From Lineus longissimus (lineage: Eukaryota > Nemertea > Pilidiophora > Heteronemertea > Lineidae), in contig NC_088312.1 of the NCBI RefSeq assembly GCF_910592395.1, positions 6,944,001 to 7,008,000 of the forward strand: 64,000 nt of DNA, in the 5' to 3' direction. The position numbers and the translations under genes are program-made. Position 1 is the stretch's first letter. Each line of letters starts with the position of its first letter. The notes under the pieces are model-generated. The model was given only the letters and a program-made list of their open reading frames with translations. It made no database searches and was not told where the DNA came from. Positions 63,526 to 64,000 of this stretch are shown piece by piece.

Positions 63526-63801
63526 TTCCAGTTCAAAGTCGTGCTATCAGCGCCTAGTAAGAAGAGGAAACGTGATTGGAAAATAGGGAAATACGGCGAC
63601 TTCAATTGTGATATCTGCAATAAAAAGTTCCTTCGGCGGGATTCATATTCAAGACATATGAGATCACATAACAATGACCCATATGAATGTCCAGTTTGCT
63701 TGAAAAAGTTCAACGATCGTTCCAATTTCAAACGTCATTGTCGTTCTATGCACCCAAATCAAATCGGCGAGGATTACAGCCCCCTGAAAAGTTCAAAATG
63801 A
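63526..63801 (+). CDS. L4 terminal exon, two C2H2 fingers
   Basis: The acceptor TTCTTACTTTTTCAG opens phase 0; 91 residues. A Lys/Arg-rich lead (P-S-K-K-R-K-R-D-W-K) that could act as a nuclear localisation signal precedes fingers C-D-I-C (helix R-R-D-S-Y-S-R) and C-P-V-C. Last exon seen before the window ends. Confidence 0.83.
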   Translation, partial: FQFKVVLSAPSKKRKRDWKIGKYGDFNCDICNKKFLRRDSYSRHMRSHNNDPYECPVCLKKFNDRSNFKRHCRSMHPNQIGEDYSPLKSSK

Positions 63802-64000
63802 CTTGTGATGAGAACTCGGATAAGTTCAAAGTTTGTGTATAGATATTTACGAATGTAGGATTTAAATTATATATAGTATAGACAAAGAAACAATGTATTC
63901 CAATTTATACAAAATATTTTATATTGCTCATGCTGCATGTATTGACGAAGAAATGTATGGCGTCTCCTGATACCTTGATGTGTTTTGTAAACTGTGATCA

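Larger units (their letters stand above)
52570..63801 (+). other. Locus L4: coiled-coil gene with alternative C2H2 terminal exons
   Basis: A coiled-coil exon and linker exon are followed by seven C2H2 terminal exons between 58,943 and 63,801, one decayed exon (59,580-60,054) and two doubtful short exons (54,641 and 58,037). All phase 0. More terminal exons may lie beyond the window edge. Confidence 0.78.

Overview
This window is eukaryotic nuclear DNA, most likely from a marine invertebrate. Short exons are bounded by GT and AG splice sites, introns and intergenic DNA are AT-rich, and poly(A) signals, short inverted-repeat transposons, one tRNA-derived SINE and TACATGTA-type simple sequence are present. 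The species cannot be read from the sequence. A lophotrochozoan or other invertebrate is plausible but is only inference.

Layout. Positions 1-11,600 hold repeats and no recognised gene. They include a 1,235-bp tandem array at about 1,030-4,250 and a few unassigned exon-like segments on the minus strand. Positions 11,663-19,285 (minus) are locus L1. Positions 20,294-24,661 (plus) are CDK5RAP1, the mitochondrial tRNA methylthiotransferase. Positions 26,859-29,272 (minus) are locus L2. Positions 30,564-50,387 (plus) are locus L3. Positions 52,570-63,801 and possibly beyond the window edge (plus) are locus L4.

L1-L4 are four diverged copies of one gene design. Exon A encodes a coiled coil with a conserved K-x-W-[SA]-[DE]-L-F-S block and six consecutive 14-residue repeats. 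Exon B encodes a disordered Ser/Thr/Pro-rich linker, which in L1, L3 and L4 starts with a V-I-x-I-P-D-S-P-P block that fits a SUMO-interacting motif. One or many terminal exons follow, each with its own acceptor, DNA-binding domain, stop codon and often its own AATAAA. L1 has six C2H2 exons plus one decayed exon. L2 has a single exon with a psq/CENP-B-type (pogo transposase-like) double helix-turn-helix. L3 has eighteen terminal exons: seventeen C2H2 and one basic helical exon. L4 has seven C2H2 exons, one decayed exon and two doubtful short ones. Every A/B and B/terminal junction read here is phase 0, so any terminal exon can join any linker in frame.

The design recalls the Drosophila lola and mod(mdg4) loci, where a constant N-terminal part is spliced to alternative DNA-binding ends. 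Here the BTB domain is replaced by an unrelated coiled coil, and four such loci sit side by side on both strands. I infer a family of DNA-binding regulators that share an oligomerisation domain and differ in target. Transcript data were not available, so exon use is predicted.
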